A stretch of DNA of 10,449 nucleotides from Scenedesmus sp. ARA3. Taxonomy: Eukaryota > Chlorophyta > Chlorophyceae > Sphaeropleales > Scenedesmaceae. The DNA is taken from positions 30,921 to 41,369 of the forward strand of contig RWJK01001929.1 in assembly GCA_004335835.1 (NCBI GenBank), given 5' to 3'. Below, one piece after another: positions 1-9,190 of this stretch. Position 1 is the stretch's first letter. The number at the start of each line of letters is the position of its first letter. The notes beneath the pieces are model-generated. The model was given only the letters and a program-made list of their open reading frames with translations. It was not told where the DNA came from and searched no databases. The translations under genes were made by a program, and so were the position numbers.

Positions 1-44
1 CGTTGGCTCCTGACTGGGGTTCCCACTCCTCGTTGAGTGGAGCA

Positions 45-59
45 TGTAATGTAATGTAA
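45..59 (+). terminator. Triple TGTAA polyadenylation signal of an upstream plus-strand gene
   Basis: Three perfect TGTAA pentamers stand head to tail, followed by TGTATG. TGTAA is the usual polyadenylation signal in green algae, so positions 1 to about 75 are probably the end of a 3' UTR of a gene to the left of the window. No coding sequence can be supported in 1-44. The tandem arrangement could also be a simple pentanucleotide repeat. Confidence 0.4.
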
Positions 60-64
60 TGTAT

Positions 65-1212
65 GTGAGTTGGACTGAGGGGCTAGACCCTCCGGCTGTT
101 GTGTTGTCATGCCTGTGTCAAGCTGAGTCAGCGTAACAGCTACAGAAGCGGGTTCGGAGATGCCCAGTTGCGAGTCATGAGGTTTTACTGGAAACATGAT
201 GGGATGCTGTGCCACGTACTGTGTATGTAGATGCTGGCGCTGTGTGTGAGCGCTTGCAGATTGTGTGGTCAGCAGATGCCACAAGGTAACGGAACACGCA
301 CGGCTATCCAGCAAGTCATATGTTTGAGTTACAGCGCTGAGGCACACGGCACTCATCCCCTGCCATCGTGAATGCAGAACATTCAGCGCTACAGGCTGCA
401 GCCACTGCAACACCTGGCGACATCTGCCCGCCCATAACAAGCACGGGCTGTGGCTGTATACCATCACCCAATCCCCCAGCACATGTGTGGGTGCAGAAAA
501 ACGGATGCTGAAACATTGATGACATTTGGATGCATGCAAGCAGGCCTCGCCTGACAAGTAACAAAACTCCCACTAGTACGGTCGTAACAAAATGTTTTTG
601 TGACGCCAGGGTAGCACACCCTGCCTCCAAATTTGTGGATGCATGCAAACAGGTGCATACATGCCAGGCAGCCAACCAGCCATGCCAGGGCAGCGATGGT
701 GCTGCAGACATTCAGCCACTGGTCAGCTGCAGTGCTGCAGCTGTATGCTGAGCCGTGTGGAGCTGCCACTGGCGGCAGGCGAATGAAGCTGTGCATTGAA
801 CATGGGAATGGCACAGAGCCAGAGGCAGCACAACATCAAGCTGGCGACTGGTGATGGAACAATGCTTTCCAAACAGCAAACTCTGCACCCGGGCCATGTG
901 TTGAAGCAACGGACCTATAGCCATGTGCGCATGATGCAACAAGCTACCAGCGTCGCGTTAACAATGCAGCGTTGTGCAAACCACCTCTTTTTTTGTGGTT
1001 ACCAAGGGGGACCCATCTCACTGGCTGGTCACAAACGTCAAACCACCTCTTTGATCATCAAATGATGCCGACAGTTCTGCCAGATGGCATAGCACATGCA
1101 CAGCAAGCATGCCCTGACGAGTTCACAGGAGCAGCCACGTCGAGTGCATTGTAATCACCAGATCACCAGCCGCACTCGTCCTGAACCAGCAACCAGCCAC
1201 TCAGGCATCTGC
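65..1212. other. Gene-free stretch, probably intergenic
   Basis: I see no supportable gene here. Open frames exist on both strands (for example minus 316-711 and 464-814, plus 796-1065), but they overlap each other, lack splice and phase support, and have mixed Cys/His/Met-rich composition typical of chance frames. A short motif, GGATGCATGCAA, occurs twice (near 528 and 637, about 109 bp apart). A 14-bp direct repeat lies at 977 and 1039. A plus-strand TGTAA at 1150-1154 has no obvious gene attached. Confidence 0.4.
977..1052 (+). repeat. 14-bp direct repeat with a small hairpin
   Basis: CAAACCACCTCTTT occurs exactly at 977-990 and 1039-1052. The first copy is followed by TTTTGTGGTT, so AACCAC and GTGGTT can pair around a T-rich loop. 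The second copy has no such partner. The function is unknown; it may be a remnant of a small mobile or duplicated segment. Confidence 0.4.
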
Positions 1213-1217
1213 TTACA
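1213..1217 (-). terminator. Candidate polyadenylation signal for gene alpha
   Basis: TTACA on the plus strand reads TGTAA on the minus strand, about 365 bases past the TAA stop of gene alpha at 1581-1583. I saw no closer minus-strand TGTAA in the downstream sequence. The distance is long but acceptable for an algal 3' UTR. Confidence 0.3.
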
Positions 1218-1387
1218 AGATCAACAATCAGCTGCGAAAGCCATGTGCTGTACTGTGCTGCCGTTTCTGCTGCTTGATGTCCCTGCCGAAGCGCAATATC
1301 TGTTCTGTTTGGGGTGCATCACAGGTTGTTGTCTGCTGAATTTGCAGCTGGCAGGGCTGCTGGCGTCTCTCTGGCCGCTGCTGTACG

Positions 1388-1410
1388 CAGCAGCAGCAGC
1401 AGCAGCGCAT
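1388..1410. repeat. (CAG)n microsatellite
   Basis: This is a short uninterrupted CAG run in the putative 3' UTR of gene alpha. It opens chance frames on both strands (poly-Ala and poly-Cys), which explains the overlapping open frames seen around it. Confidence 0.6.
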
Positions 1411-1580
1411 CTGGCATCATGTGGGCAGCCGTGCTGCTGCATACATCAGCTATCAACTTCTGCTGCTGCTTCGTTGCTGCTGTGTTTGGTACCGCTGTAC
1501 TTATAACTGCAGGGAAGCGTACATAACAGCAGCCAACTTCGTAAATAGCACGCTTCATGCAAACCACCGCCTTGACAGCA

Positions 1581-2700
<1,120 letters not shown>

Positions 2701-2739
2701 CTAATTCAATGAACCAAACACTCTTTGAAAAGACGTATT

Positions 2740-2764
2740 ATGATATATGGTCGGGTATATCTCA
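2740..2764 (-). promoter_or_regulatory. TATA-like promoter element upstream of gene alpha
   Basis: Two TATA-like stretches (GATATA and GTATAT on the plus strand; CATATATCAT and GATATACC on the minus strand) lie 45-65 bases upstream of the proposed ATG at 2697. They would give a short 5' UTR. The AT-rich patch contrasts with the GC-rich surroundings. Confidence 0.35.
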
Positions 2765-3298
2765 AAGCTTGGTGCTTGACTCCTGATTTTGCCTGTGAAT
2801 ACAAGGCATACGATAAACAGTGCGCAGGTGAACGACAGGAAGCAAATGTAAGAGGTAATGCTATGTGATTGACGTGTGTAGGTGGTTAGTTACGAACCTG
2901 GAAGCGCCCACGAACAGGGACTGGCGCGCAGGTGCCTATGGACGTGTTCTTGCTGTCTTCCAGGGTCGAAAACCACGCGCCACTCAAGCCTGAAAAAACA
3001 CTGATTCAGTATTTTGACATTTAGCAAAGGTTAAGACTCGCGAAAAGCACCATCGCGCTGGGTGCACCTGGCTACTTCTCCTGAAGTTCTGGGTGCCATG
3101 GTTGCCCAACCGAGCAGCAGTCAAGACGCCCTTACTAGCCGAACATGTTAGAAAATCACGCCGAACACATCATTTGCTTTATCCGAAGCATGCTTAAGCA
3201 GCTGGACATCAGCTGCGCAGCTGCCCGTCAACGCAATGGGTGGAGAAAGCAGCATGCTGCATCTGACCATTCAACACCTCAGTCGCTCCCTGTAATGC
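2765..3298. other. Intergenic region between genes beta and alpha
   Basis: No gene is supported. Unlike the rest of the window the stretch is nearly free of CAG/CTG runs, fitting upstream regulatory sequence of the minus-strand gene alpha plus the region past the end of gene beta. A plus-strand TGTAA at 3291-3295 lies next to the beta signal and has no plus-strand gene attached. Confidence 0.4.
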
Positions 3299-3303
3299 TT
3301 ACA
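3299..3303 (-). terminator. Polyadenylation signal of gene beta
   Basis: TTACA on the plus strand is TGTAA on the minus strand, about 50 bases past the TGA stop of gene beta at 3352-3354. This is a good position for an algal polyadenylation signal and supports the last exon of beta. Confidence 0.5.
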
Positions 3304-3351
3304 ACAGCGACCTACAACCACTAGTGCGATTATAGCAAGGGGAAACCACAT

Positions 3352-6300
3352 TCAAACGCTGCTTGCCACTGGCGAATCTTGCTGCGTGCCACTCCAAGGG
3401 TCTGGAGGCAATTCTGTATGCAAGCTGCTGCTGCTACTGCCGCTGCTGCTGCTGCTGCTGCTGCTGCCATGCAGCTCTCCATTGCTGCTCAAGCCGCTGC
3501 TGCTGCTGCTACCGGCCTCTCCTGCATGCTGCTGCAACCCCCCAGCGCGCTGCAAAGCATGCACCTGCCGCTGCTGCTGCTCCAGTGCTTGCTGCAGCGC
3601 GTGCTGCTGCTGCCTCAGCTCCTGCAGTGCCGTGCTGGTGCTGCTGCTGAGCTGCGCCTGGCCTGCCTTGAGCTGCTGCAGAGCATCGGCAGACACCTAA
3701 CCAGCAGCAGCAGCAGCAGCAGCAGTGCGAGGGTGTCATTGTAAGTGGCCAGCACCTTCGGCTTATGCGATGTGGGATGTGATACTAGCTAGCCAGCATG
3801 TTGCAGAGCCATGCACAAAATGCACGTGCCGTTGAACCTGCCATGTGAGGCAGGCGTTCCACGTCAACGAGATGTGTCAAAGTGCCTGCAGACTGCTGCA
3901 GCGCGGCAAAGTCAAGCAGCTGAGCATACCTGCTGTGCGTTGACAAATTAAAACATTGCCCGCTGTCTTCTTTGCAGACCTGCAACCCCCATTTCCTGAC
4001 ATAGCACTATGCCCCTCCTCCTCCTGCCCACCTGGAACTGCTCTGCAGTCACTGCTTGCAGCACGCCAGTCATGCTGTGCAACCAGTAAAGCAAGGCATA
4101 TCAATGCATTGATCTGTTTGCGTTTGCCAGCTGCAGTCCCCCTTTTCACACAGCACTACGCCCCTCCTCCTGTTGCCCACCATGAACTGCTTTGCAGCTA
4201 CTGCCTGCAGCGCGCCGATCAGCTGCTGGCAGCCGTCCAGCTGCTGCTGCAGCGCAGCCTGCTGCTCCGCCAGCTTTGCTGCTGCTGCCGCTGCTGCTCC
4301 AGAGCTGCTCTGTGCTGCGCGCAGCGGCGCTTTCAGGTCTGAAGTGGACAGCCGCACCTGCAGGCAGGGCAGTGCAGGTGGCAAGCAGCAGCAGCAGCAA
4401 CAGCTTCAGTGGAGGGTGGTGTGCAAATTATGTCATGCACGCAGCGGGGCTTTCAGGTCAGATGTGGACAGCCGCACCTGCAGGCAGCGCAGTGCAGGTG
4501 GCAAGCAGCAGCAGCAACAGCTTCAGTGGAGGGTAGTGTGCACATCATGGCATGCACGCAGTGGGACTTTCAGGTCAAGAGGTGGACAGCCGCACCTGCA
4601 GGCAGGGCAGTGCAGGGGAAGCAGGCAGCAGCACAGCAGCAGCAGTGGATCACGGTAGTGTGCACAGTAGTGTGCACATCATGAAAAATGATTCGCTTCA
4701 AAAAAACACCAACACCCCTATCTCACATCCTTCAACTCCCTAAGCCTCACCCGGGCCTGCAGCTTGTCCAGCTGCCGTGCTGCTGTGACGAGCTGACCTG
4801 CCTGCTGCTGCGCAACACGATGGACAACCCGCCTCAAGCCCACACCAACCTGGATCCCTAATACCTAAAGCCTCACCCGCGCCTGCAGCTTGTCCAGCTG
4901 CCGCGTTGCCGTGGTGAGCTGGCCCGCCTGCTGCTGCGCCGCAAACTCGAGCGCCACCAGCCGCGCTGCTGCATCAGCCGAGGGGTTGCCGGACGGCAGC
5001 AGCAGGCTGCAAGCAACAAGCACGCAGCAGAGCAGGTACATGTGGTGTGGGAGGTACTTCAACGCAGTTGGCTGATCATGCTGCTGCGTCAGCAGAAGGG
5101 TTGCTGGACGGCTGCAGCAGGCGGCAAGCAACAACCACGCAGCAGAGCAGACACATGTGGTGTGGGAGGTACTTCAACGCAGTTGGCTGATCATGCTGCT
5201 GCGTTAGCAGAAGGGTTGCTGGATGGCAGCAGCAGGCTGCAACAATTGAAAGTGCGCAATGGAAGCAGCACGCGGCAGCAGCATTGGACTGAGTTGTACA
5301 GCACGAGGACAGCAGCAGGCTGCAGGCTATGCAGCAAGACAGCACGCAGCAGTCTGAGAAGAGACATGTGTGTGGCGTTGGCGGCGGACAGATGCTGCTC
5401 AATGCTGTTCAATGGTCGTGCTGCTGCAGGGGGAGTGTCGGATAATGTGCTAAGGCTGCATGTAAATCAACTGGGAGCAGGAAGCAGCTGCGAGTACTAC
5501 GCAGCCTGCTGCTGCTGTTGCTGCTGCTGGTGCTGCTGCCGCCGGCATCCAGTGACATGAGCGATGGCGCATGCACTGACGCAGGCTTTACTTCCCATGG
5601 CCGCTGGACACGAGATGCCCCTGCCTGATGTGCTAAGCACTTGTACTTGTATGCAGTACTGTTGACCAGTTTGCACAGTAAATGCACAAATGCCTGCTTG
5701 CATGCAGCTGACTGTGATCTCAACAAGGTGCTGCCACTGACAGCGCTTACCTGGATCGCTGCAGCTGCCGCAGAGCCACGCAGCCATCAGTGCCACCAGC
5801 AGCGCCCAATGAATGCACAACAGCCTGCTTGCATGCAACTGACTGTAATCTCAACGGTGTGCTGCCAGTGACAGCGCTCACCTGGATCGCTGCAGCTGCC
5901 GCAGCGCAACGCCAGCCATCAGCAGCGCACAGTGAATGCACAATAGCCTGCTTGCATGCAACTGACTGTAATCTCAGCAATGTGCTGCCAGTGACAGCAC
6001 TTACCTGGATCGCTGCAGCTGCCGCAGCGCCCACTGCGCTCACTACCCGGCAACATGCATACACGAAGGTGCTGCCAGTGTCAACGTGTGATGCGCTTAC
6101 CTGGACCGCTGCAGCTGCCGCAGCGCCTGCTGCGCTCACTACCCGGCAATGCTTACACAAATTGTGCTGCCAGTTTCGATGTGAATGTGCCTCACCTGGA
6201 TCGCTGCAGCTGCCGCAACGCCGACTGCCGCTCACTACCCGGCAATGCATAACAATGCTCACCTGGATCGCTGCAGCTGCCGCAGTGCCACGCCAGCCAT

Positions 6301-6971
6301 CAGCGCCACCAGCAGCGCAGCGCTCTGCACCTGACCCACCACAGGCCCGGCAGCCGCCCATCCTGCAAGCGGCAGCTGCTGCTGCTGCAGTGTGTGTTGC
6401 TGCTGCTGCTGCTGCAGGCGTAGGGTGTAGCTGCTGCTGTCAGCTGCGTGCTGCAAAGCCTCAGGCACAGCTGAAGAATGCTGTTGCTGTTGCTGCTGCT
6501 GTTGCGCATGTGTGCTGCCCTGCGAGCGAGCCCAGTGCTGTGCACCCGCACCAACCAGCACAGCTGTTTGGCATGCTGCTGCTGCTGTGATGGCAGCAAG
6601 CTCAGCTGCCTGCAGCAGCTGCTGATTTGAGTTTTGTGACTGCTTTCTTGAGCCGCTGCTGCTGCTGCTGCGGCAAAGGATCAGGCACTTGCGGCGAGCT
6701 AAGCTGGGGGCAGGCACAGATTGCCTGCTGCTGCTGTGCCCTACGTCCCATGCTGCGCTGCAGCTGCACTTGCTGCTCGCCTGCATTGCCTGATACGGGA
6801 ACTAGATGTTGTGCCAGTGACCTGAGCGTGCTTGCAGTGAATGGGGTTTGTGCCAGGCAGATCAAGGCCCCTGCTTGCTGATGGCACTACAAGTGCTGCC
6901 TGCTCATACAGGACCCAGGCGTTCTCAGCATTTACTTGCAACTCAAAAACATAATCTGCAACGTCCTTCAT
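3352..6971 (-). CDS. Gene beta: multi-exon coiled-coil protein, about 407 aa
   Basis: Proposed minus-strand exons: A 6971-6936 (ATG, MKDVADYVFELQ), B 6877-6689, C 6609-6263, D 5006-4877, E 4357-4181, F 3696-3352 (stop TGA). Exon C ends two bases into a codon and D supplies one base; D to E to F join in phase 0 with AG|GT-type ends. The joins read LRQLQRS-S-LLLPSGNPSADAAA, TRQLDKLQAR-VRLSTSDLKAPLRA and AVAAKQFM-VSADALQQLKAGQ. D, E and the first half of F form a long heptad-like coiled coil (for example LAEQQAALQQQLDGCQQLIG and QELRQQQHALQQALEQQQRQ). F ends in a Ser-rich tail. Exon C has poly-Gln and a short hydrophobic stretch (SAALLVALMAGVAL). ATG 6971 is the first after an in-frame stop near 7004. 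Exons C-F are fairly well supported; A-B and their 58- and 79-base introns are tentative. No family is recognised; an oligomeric scaffold is only an inference from the coiled coil. Confidence 0.55.
3442..3467. repeat. (CTG)n microsatellite in the last exon of beta
   Basis: A CTG run that on the minus strand reads as AGC codons and gives the poly-Ser tail of gene beta. A length change in steps of three would alter only the serine count. Confidence 0.6.
3702..3725. repeat. (CAG)n microsatellite at the exon F acceptor of beta
   Basis: On the minus strand this is a CTG run ending directly in GTTAG, the proposed 3' splice site of exon F (exon begins at 3696). It appears to serve as a pyrimidine-bearing tract in front of the acceptor, so its length may affect splicing. 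Confidence 0.5.
3990..4215 (-). repeat. Two-copy tandem repeat spanning the 5' splice site of exon E (beta)
   Basis: A segment containing the end of exon E and its donor is repeated about 149 bp away, inside the intron. The exon copy ends KQFM|GTGGGC at 4181; the echo ends EQFQ|GTGGGC at 4032. Homology covers about 35 coding bases (ALQAVAAKQFM against VLQAVTAEQFQ) and about 40 intron bases (pyrimidine-rich on the plus strand). Both copies keep a usable donor. Confidence 0.6.
4312..4622 (-). repeat. Three-copy tandem repeat spanning the 3' splice site of exon E (beta)
   Basis: Three copies of a 118-120 bp unit each carry, on the minus strand, CTGCAG|GTGCGGCTGTCC. The junctions fall at 4357, 4477 and 4595. 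The copy nearest exon E continues as the open exon. Copy 2 encodes the same VRLSTSDLKAPLRA, then TGA. Copy 3 has one extra base that puts a TGA after VRLSTS. All three contain a short CAG run upstream of the junction. Confidence 0.75.
4741..4945 (-). repeat. Two-copy tandem repeat spanning the 5' splice site of exon D (beta)
   Basis: The end of exon D and its donor (CGG|GTGAGG, exon end 4877) recur 126 bp further along the intron (exon-like end 4751). About 75 bp align. The exon reads AQQQAGQLTTATRQLDKLQAR; the echo reads AQQQAGQLVTAARQLDKLQAR, open and with an intact donor. Confidence 0.7.
4965..5240 (-). repeat. 115-bp tandem repeat spanning the 3' splice site of exon D (beta)
   Basis: Two full units of 115 bp start at 4965 and 5080, and a partial unit starts at 5195. 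A diverged fourth copy is visible near 5300-5385. On the minus strand each unit carries the exon D edge (PSGNPSADAAA in the exon, PSSNPSADAAA and PSSNPSANAAA in the echoes). Both echoes reach TGA directly after that segment, so only the unit at 4965 continues as the exon. Confidence 0.75.
5386..5690. other. Central part of the long C-D intron of beta
   Basis: No gene is supported. It includes a CTG-rich patch at about 5505-5545. Short open frames here change strand and composition and have no splice support. It lies between the exon C donor array and the exon D acceptor array. Confidence 0.4.
5690..6310 (-). repeat. Six-copy tandem array of the exon C 5' splice site (beta)
   Basis: The core ACCTGGATCGCTGCAGCTGC (one base differs in one copy) begins at 5749, 5880, 6003, 6099, 6194 and 6261, with spacings of 131, 123, 96, 95 and 67. 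On the minus strand each copy is an exon edge ending GATCCAG (GGTCCAG in one) directly followed by GTGAGC, GTAAGC or GTGAGG. The copies at 5880 and 5749 also repeat about 50 upstream coding bases: ALLMAGVALRQLQRS, and a one-base-deleted form. The outermost copy at 6261 is taken as the real end of exon C because its upstream frame is open. Confidence 0.8.
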
Positions 6972-7342
6972 GCAGAAAAGGCATGAACGATGCTGCCGAT
7001 GTTACCCAGATGACACTCCTAGTGCCGTTGTTTCTGCATTCAGAAGCGCCGCCGGTTCCGCATACTCGCAACCGTTGAGTTGAAGAGCAGTTATACCACA
7101 AACCAAATGTTGCACAGCTAGGCAGGAATGTAAACATAGTGAGTGATATTGCCATCTCGGGCTGTGTTTCCTTGACAGCGCTGACGATTTTGCGTTATGA
7201 TATAAGACATTTGTATATCTTGTCAAATACTAATCAAAGCAAATCTCACCGCAGCAGCAACAGGTAACCAGCCCACCTCCTTACCTGCTGTCTGCTGCCT
7301 CGCCACTGCTTGGTCTGCTCTGTTAAGCAGTAGCTGGCATGG
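6972..7342. promoter_or_regulatory. Divergent intergenic region and promoter of gene gamma
   Basis: Genes beta (minus) and gamma (plus) start head to head about 370 bases apart. TATAAG at 7201-7206 is a good plus-strand TATA box, with transcription likely to start near 7230. The same AT-rich patch (7195-7235) reads TCTTATATCA and AGATATAC on the minus strand and could serve beta, though its 5' UTR would then be long. In the gamma leader, CAG|GTAACC at 7263 and a pyrimidine-rich tract ending TTAAGCAG at 7330 form a plausible 67-base 5' UTR intron. Confidence 0.4.
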
Positions 7343-7353
7343 ATGGCAGTTGA
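7339..7353 (+). promoter_or_regulatory. Four-codon upstream reading frame overlapping the gamma start
   Basis: ATGGATGGCAGTTGA is the first ATG after the TATA box. It encodes four codons and a stop, and it overlaps the main ATG at 7343 in another frame. Ribosomes would meet it first, so it could damp or regulate gamma translation. No other ATG occurs between about 7230 and 7338. Confidence 0.4.
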
Positions 7354-8461
7354 AACCACGAAGCATGAGGGGCGTCAAGCCGCTGAACAGCAGCAGCAGC
7401 AGCTCAGCCAGCAGCCGGCGCCTGCAGCTGCATCTGCTCTTGCAGGAATGGAGCAGGCAGAGCTGCATGCGCTGCCACAGCAAGACAAGCATGAACAGCT
7501 GCGGCAGGCATCAACCCGTCGAGAGTCAAAGCGGCATGTGGAGCAGCAGCAGCAGGAGCAGCAGCAGCAGCTACAGCACAGTGTGGAGCAGCAGCAAGCC
7601 GCACCAACAATCTTGCTGAGCCTGCAGCAACCTGGGAGCTTTGCGGCAGTGGCTTGCACCAGCGCCCCACAACAACAACATAAACAACAGCAGCAGCTGG
7701 CGGATGTGGCAGTGTCACAGGAGGCAGCAGCGGCAGCAGGGTCACCTACGCAGCAACAGCAGGATAAGGCAGCTGCCGTGCCGGCACCTGCTCCTGCCCC
7801 TGCCACCCCTGCTGCTGCTGCTCAGCTTCCGCTACTGCAGCTGCCCCGCAGCAGCAGCTTGCAGCGGCTAGGCAGCCTCACCAGCCCAACCCTCACAGCA
7901 AGTTGCCACATGCACAATGCAAATCCTCTGTCAACAGCAGCTGGCGGCAGCAGCAGCAGCCTGCAACGGTTAGGCAGCCTCACGAGTCCAACTCTCACTG
8001 CAGCTGGCGGCAGCGGCAGCAGCGGCGGCTCTGGACGTCTAGGTGGACTCAGCAGTAGCAACAGCAACAGCAGCGGCGGCGGCGGCTCTGGCAGGCTGGG
8101 GGGTCTAGGCAAGCCAGGTAGGCTGCTCGGCCTTGCTTCTCCTGGAGGCAGCAGCAGCAGCAGGGGCATCGGCAGCAGCATAGGCGGCGGCAGCAGCAGC
8201 AGCAGCGCGCAGAAGCGCCTGCAGGGCTTTGCAGGTGGCTCTGGCAGTGTGGGGCTGGGGCTTGCAGGGACGGGGTTCAGCCGGCCTAAACCACAGCTGC
8301 AGCAGGGCTTAGGGCTGGGGCCTGGGCTTGCAAAGCCTGAACTGCCACTGGCAGCAGCAGCAGCAGCAGCAGCAGGTAGGGTCCTTGCAGGAAGCAGCGC
8401 ATTCACGCCATATTCCCAGCTGGGACGGAGTGGCAGCGCTGACCATCTGCCAGGCGTAGCA

Positions 8462-8492
<31 letters not shown>

Positions 8493-9021
8493 TGACAGAA
8501 GACGCAGCAGCAATGGCAGCAGCGAACTCTCAGGCACAGGAGGGTCAGCAGCCGGTGCCATGTGAGCCTCCACCACAGCAGCAGCAGCAGCAGCAGCAGC
8601 TGTGCACGGGCCACAGCAGCAGGTCACCCTCACCGCAGCTGCCTCCCCTGGGTGCAGCAGCAGCAGCAGCAGCAGCAAGAGCAGCAAGTCCTGCAAGGGA
8701 CGCAGCAGCAGCAGGCATGGAGGCGGCTTTCCCAGGCAACCGCTGGTCTCGTAGCCCCTCACCATCACCCGGCTTTGGCGCTGCTGCTGCTGCTGCACGT
8801 TGCTGGTCCCCTGCGCTGCCGCCGCGCTGCAGCCCTGCTGCTGCTGCTGCTGCTGGTAGTGTGCCGCAGCTGCAGCTGCAGTCGTCACTCAAGCGCCGCT
8901 CACCTTCTCCTGCAGCTGGCGCGCAGGCGAGCAAGAAGGTGCGGTTTAATGAGCGGGTGCAGGTCTTTGTGCTGCCACTAAAACCCTCGAGCAAGACTAG
9001 CAAGGGACGCAGCAAGGACAG

Positions 9022-9057
<36 letters not shown>

Positions 9058-9152
9058 TGCTGGTGGTCTCCTGCAAGGCACTGCAGCGCCAAATGCTGCG
9101 TCGGCTTCACCTGCAGCTGCTGGTGAGGTAGCAGCAGCTGCAGCTGATGGCG

Positions 9153-9190
<38 letters not shown>

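Noticed and set aside
3785..3985. Separate exon of beta (YAQLLDFAALQQSAGTLTHL) after an acceptor-like ACAGCAG
   Set aside because: Its open frame needs a phase that does not match exon E (phase 0), and no good donor follows. It may be a strongly diverged echo of exon F (DALQQLKAGQAQL), but similarity is too weak to annotate.
5790..6590. 266-residue plus-strand Ala-rich frame
   Set aside because: It is the opposite strand of the exon C donor array and of coding exon C. The repeat content follows the DNA repeat and there is no independent gene signal.
6741..6971. Single 76-residue gene from ATG 6971 to the stop at 6741
   Set aside because: The later half (TSSSRIRQCRRAASAAAAQHGT) is out of register with the more protein-like frame LAQHLVPVSGNAGEQQVQLQ. 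A 58-base intron (GTAAAT to CATCAG) restores phase, so it was folded into beta as exons A-B with low certainty.
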